Source: Chloroflexota bacterium
GTDB taxonomy: Bacteria > Chloroflexota > Dormibacteria > CF-121
DNA length: 5,843 nt
Direction: 5' to 3'
NCBI GenBank assembly: GCA_005881235.1
Contig: VBEQ01000031.1
Location: forward strand, 1 to 5,843
Below, one piece after another: positions 5,223-5,843 of this stretch. The translations under genes were made by a program, and so were the position numbers. The notes below the pieces were generated by a model. The model worked only from the letters and a program-made list of their open reading frames with translations. It ran no database searches and was not told where the DNA came from. Numbering within the stretch: the stretch's first letter is position 1; the number at the start of each line of letters is the position of its first letter.

Positions 5223-5843
5223 ATGGCGCTGACTGTCCGGGAAGCGATGGCGCTGGGGGGATTGAGGAGGGGCGAGGTGCTGGCCGGGGCCGGCGGCCTC
5301 GACCGCACCATTACCTGGGTGAAGGTGCTCGAATCCCCAGAGACGATCAGCTGGCTCGCCGAGGGCGAGCTCCTGCTGACGGTGGCCTTCGCCATCAAGG
5401 ACGATCAGGCGGCCCAGAAGGACCTGATGCGCAACCTGGCCGCGGTCGGCTCGGCCGGGCTGGTGATCAAGCCGGAACGCTACCTGCCGCAGATCCCAGA
5501 CGACATGATCGGGCAGGCGGACGAGTTCAAAATCCCCCTGATCCGCATCCCGCCGGATGTCTCCTACCTGGAGATCATGAACCCGATCCTGGAGCGGATC
5601 ATCAACGCTCAGAACGCGCAGCTGCGGCGCTCCATCGAGATCCACCGGCAATTCACCCACCTCGCCCTGGACGGGCAGGGCCTCGACGCGATCGTCAAGA
5701 CGCTTGGCGAGTTGGTCGAGAGCTCGATCTCGCTGGAGGACGTCAGTTTTCGTCTGCTGGCGAGCCACGTGATCCCGGGCGTGACCGACAAGCACCGGCA
5801 GCAAACGCTCGCCCACCACGGCACGCCCCTCAAGGTCCGCCAG
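5223..5843 (+). CDS. PucR-family transcriptional regulator (partial; C-terminus beyond the right edge)
   Basis: The first 207 residues are visible. The N-terminal PucR (purine catabolism regulator-like) domain spans about residues 3-125: the start MALTVREAM is typical, then GGLDRTITWVKVLESPETI (24-42), WLAEGELLLTVAFAI (44-58) and IPLIRIPPDVSYLEIM (104-119). A probable helical linker follows (PILERIINAQNAQLRRSIEIH, in two parts about 121-141), then LALDGQGLDAIVKTLGELV (147-165) and the beginning of a sensor-like domain. Full family members end in a CdaR-like GGDEF-related domain and a C-terminal helix-turn-helix, which would lie beyond 5843. These proteins commonly control nitrogen, purine or amino acid use. 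Divergent placement suggests it could control itself and the BCAA operon, an inference only. The start has no SD, matching a leaderless transcript. Confidence 0.88.
   Translation, partial: MALTVREAMALGGLRRGEVLAGAGGLDRTITWVKVLESPETISWLAEGELLLTVAFAIKDDQAAQKDLMRNLAAVGSAGLVIKPERYLPQIPDDMIGQADEFKIPLIRIPPDVSYLEIMNPILERIINAQNAQLRRSIEIHRQFTHLALDGQGLDAIVKTLGELVESSISLEDVSFRLLASHVIPGVTDKHRQQTLAHHGTPLKVRQ

Noticed and set aside
4943..5398. Minus-strand open frame extending the 63-aa gene to 215 aa
   Set aside because: The extension runs through the T-box leader and into the divergent PucR-like gene; the perfect SD and the RHH-like start fix the ATG at 4942.
5211..5819. Minus-strand 202-aa open frame opposite the PucR-like gene
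   Set aside because: The plus strand has a recognisable PucR domain with a typical start; the antisense frame shows no domain.
1..5843. CRISPR arrays, insertion sequences, tRNA or rRNA genes, phage genes
   Set aside because: No repeated spacer-like units, transposase motifs, tRNA folds or rRNA stretches were seen; the window is almost fully explained by the operon, its leader and the divergent regulator.

Overview
This is a GC-rich stretch of bacterial DNA. It carries a tightly packed branched-chain amino acid (BCAA) operon on the minus strand, read right to left from about 5100 to beyond base 1. A PucR-type transcription regulator diverges from it on the plus strand. High GC, one-base gene overlaps, a PucR regulator with no visible ribosome binding site and a T-box of the translation-controlling type would fit Chloroflexota (for example Thermomicrobia-like bacteria) or Actinomycetota. 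This placement is an inference, and no marker gene settles it.

Layout along the minus strand. A leader of about 160 nt (about 5100 to 4943) holds a T-box riboswitch. It has a specifier hairpin with a CUC (Leu) triplet in its terminal loop, a Stem III hairpin, and a fully formed tRNA-acceptor-binding element with the UGGUACC bulge. There is no U-tract after it, but a very strong Shine-Dalgarno (SD) sequence can pair with the leader, so control is most likely at translation initiation. The first gene is a 63-residue protein that looks like a ribbon-helix-helix DNA-binding protein or antitoxin (4751-4942). It is followed by a divergent thiamine-diphosphate (ThDP) enzyme in the place of acetolactate synthase (2945-4735), ketol-acid reductoisomerase ilvC (1935-2945), a short 2-isopropylmalate synthase leuA (706-1935) and branched-chain aminotransferase ilvE (1-706, cut by the window edge). 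The last three junctions are all TGATG, where stop and start share one base.

How the genes fit together. The ThDP enzyme, IlvC, LeuA and IlvE cover condensation, reduction/isomerisation, chain elongation and transamination on the way to valine, isoleucine and leucine. IlvD and LeuBCD are not in the window. LeuA ends before its C-terminal leucine-binding regulatory domain, and no ilvN regulatory subunit is present. Both usual protein-level feedback points are therefore missing here, and the leader RNA sensing uncharged tRNA-Leu may be the main control, spread along the operon by translational coupling.

Right end. The region 5101-5222 between the divergent transcription units has two perfect inverted repeats and a plausible plus-strand promoter. 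The PucR-family gene starts at 5223 and runs off the right edge.
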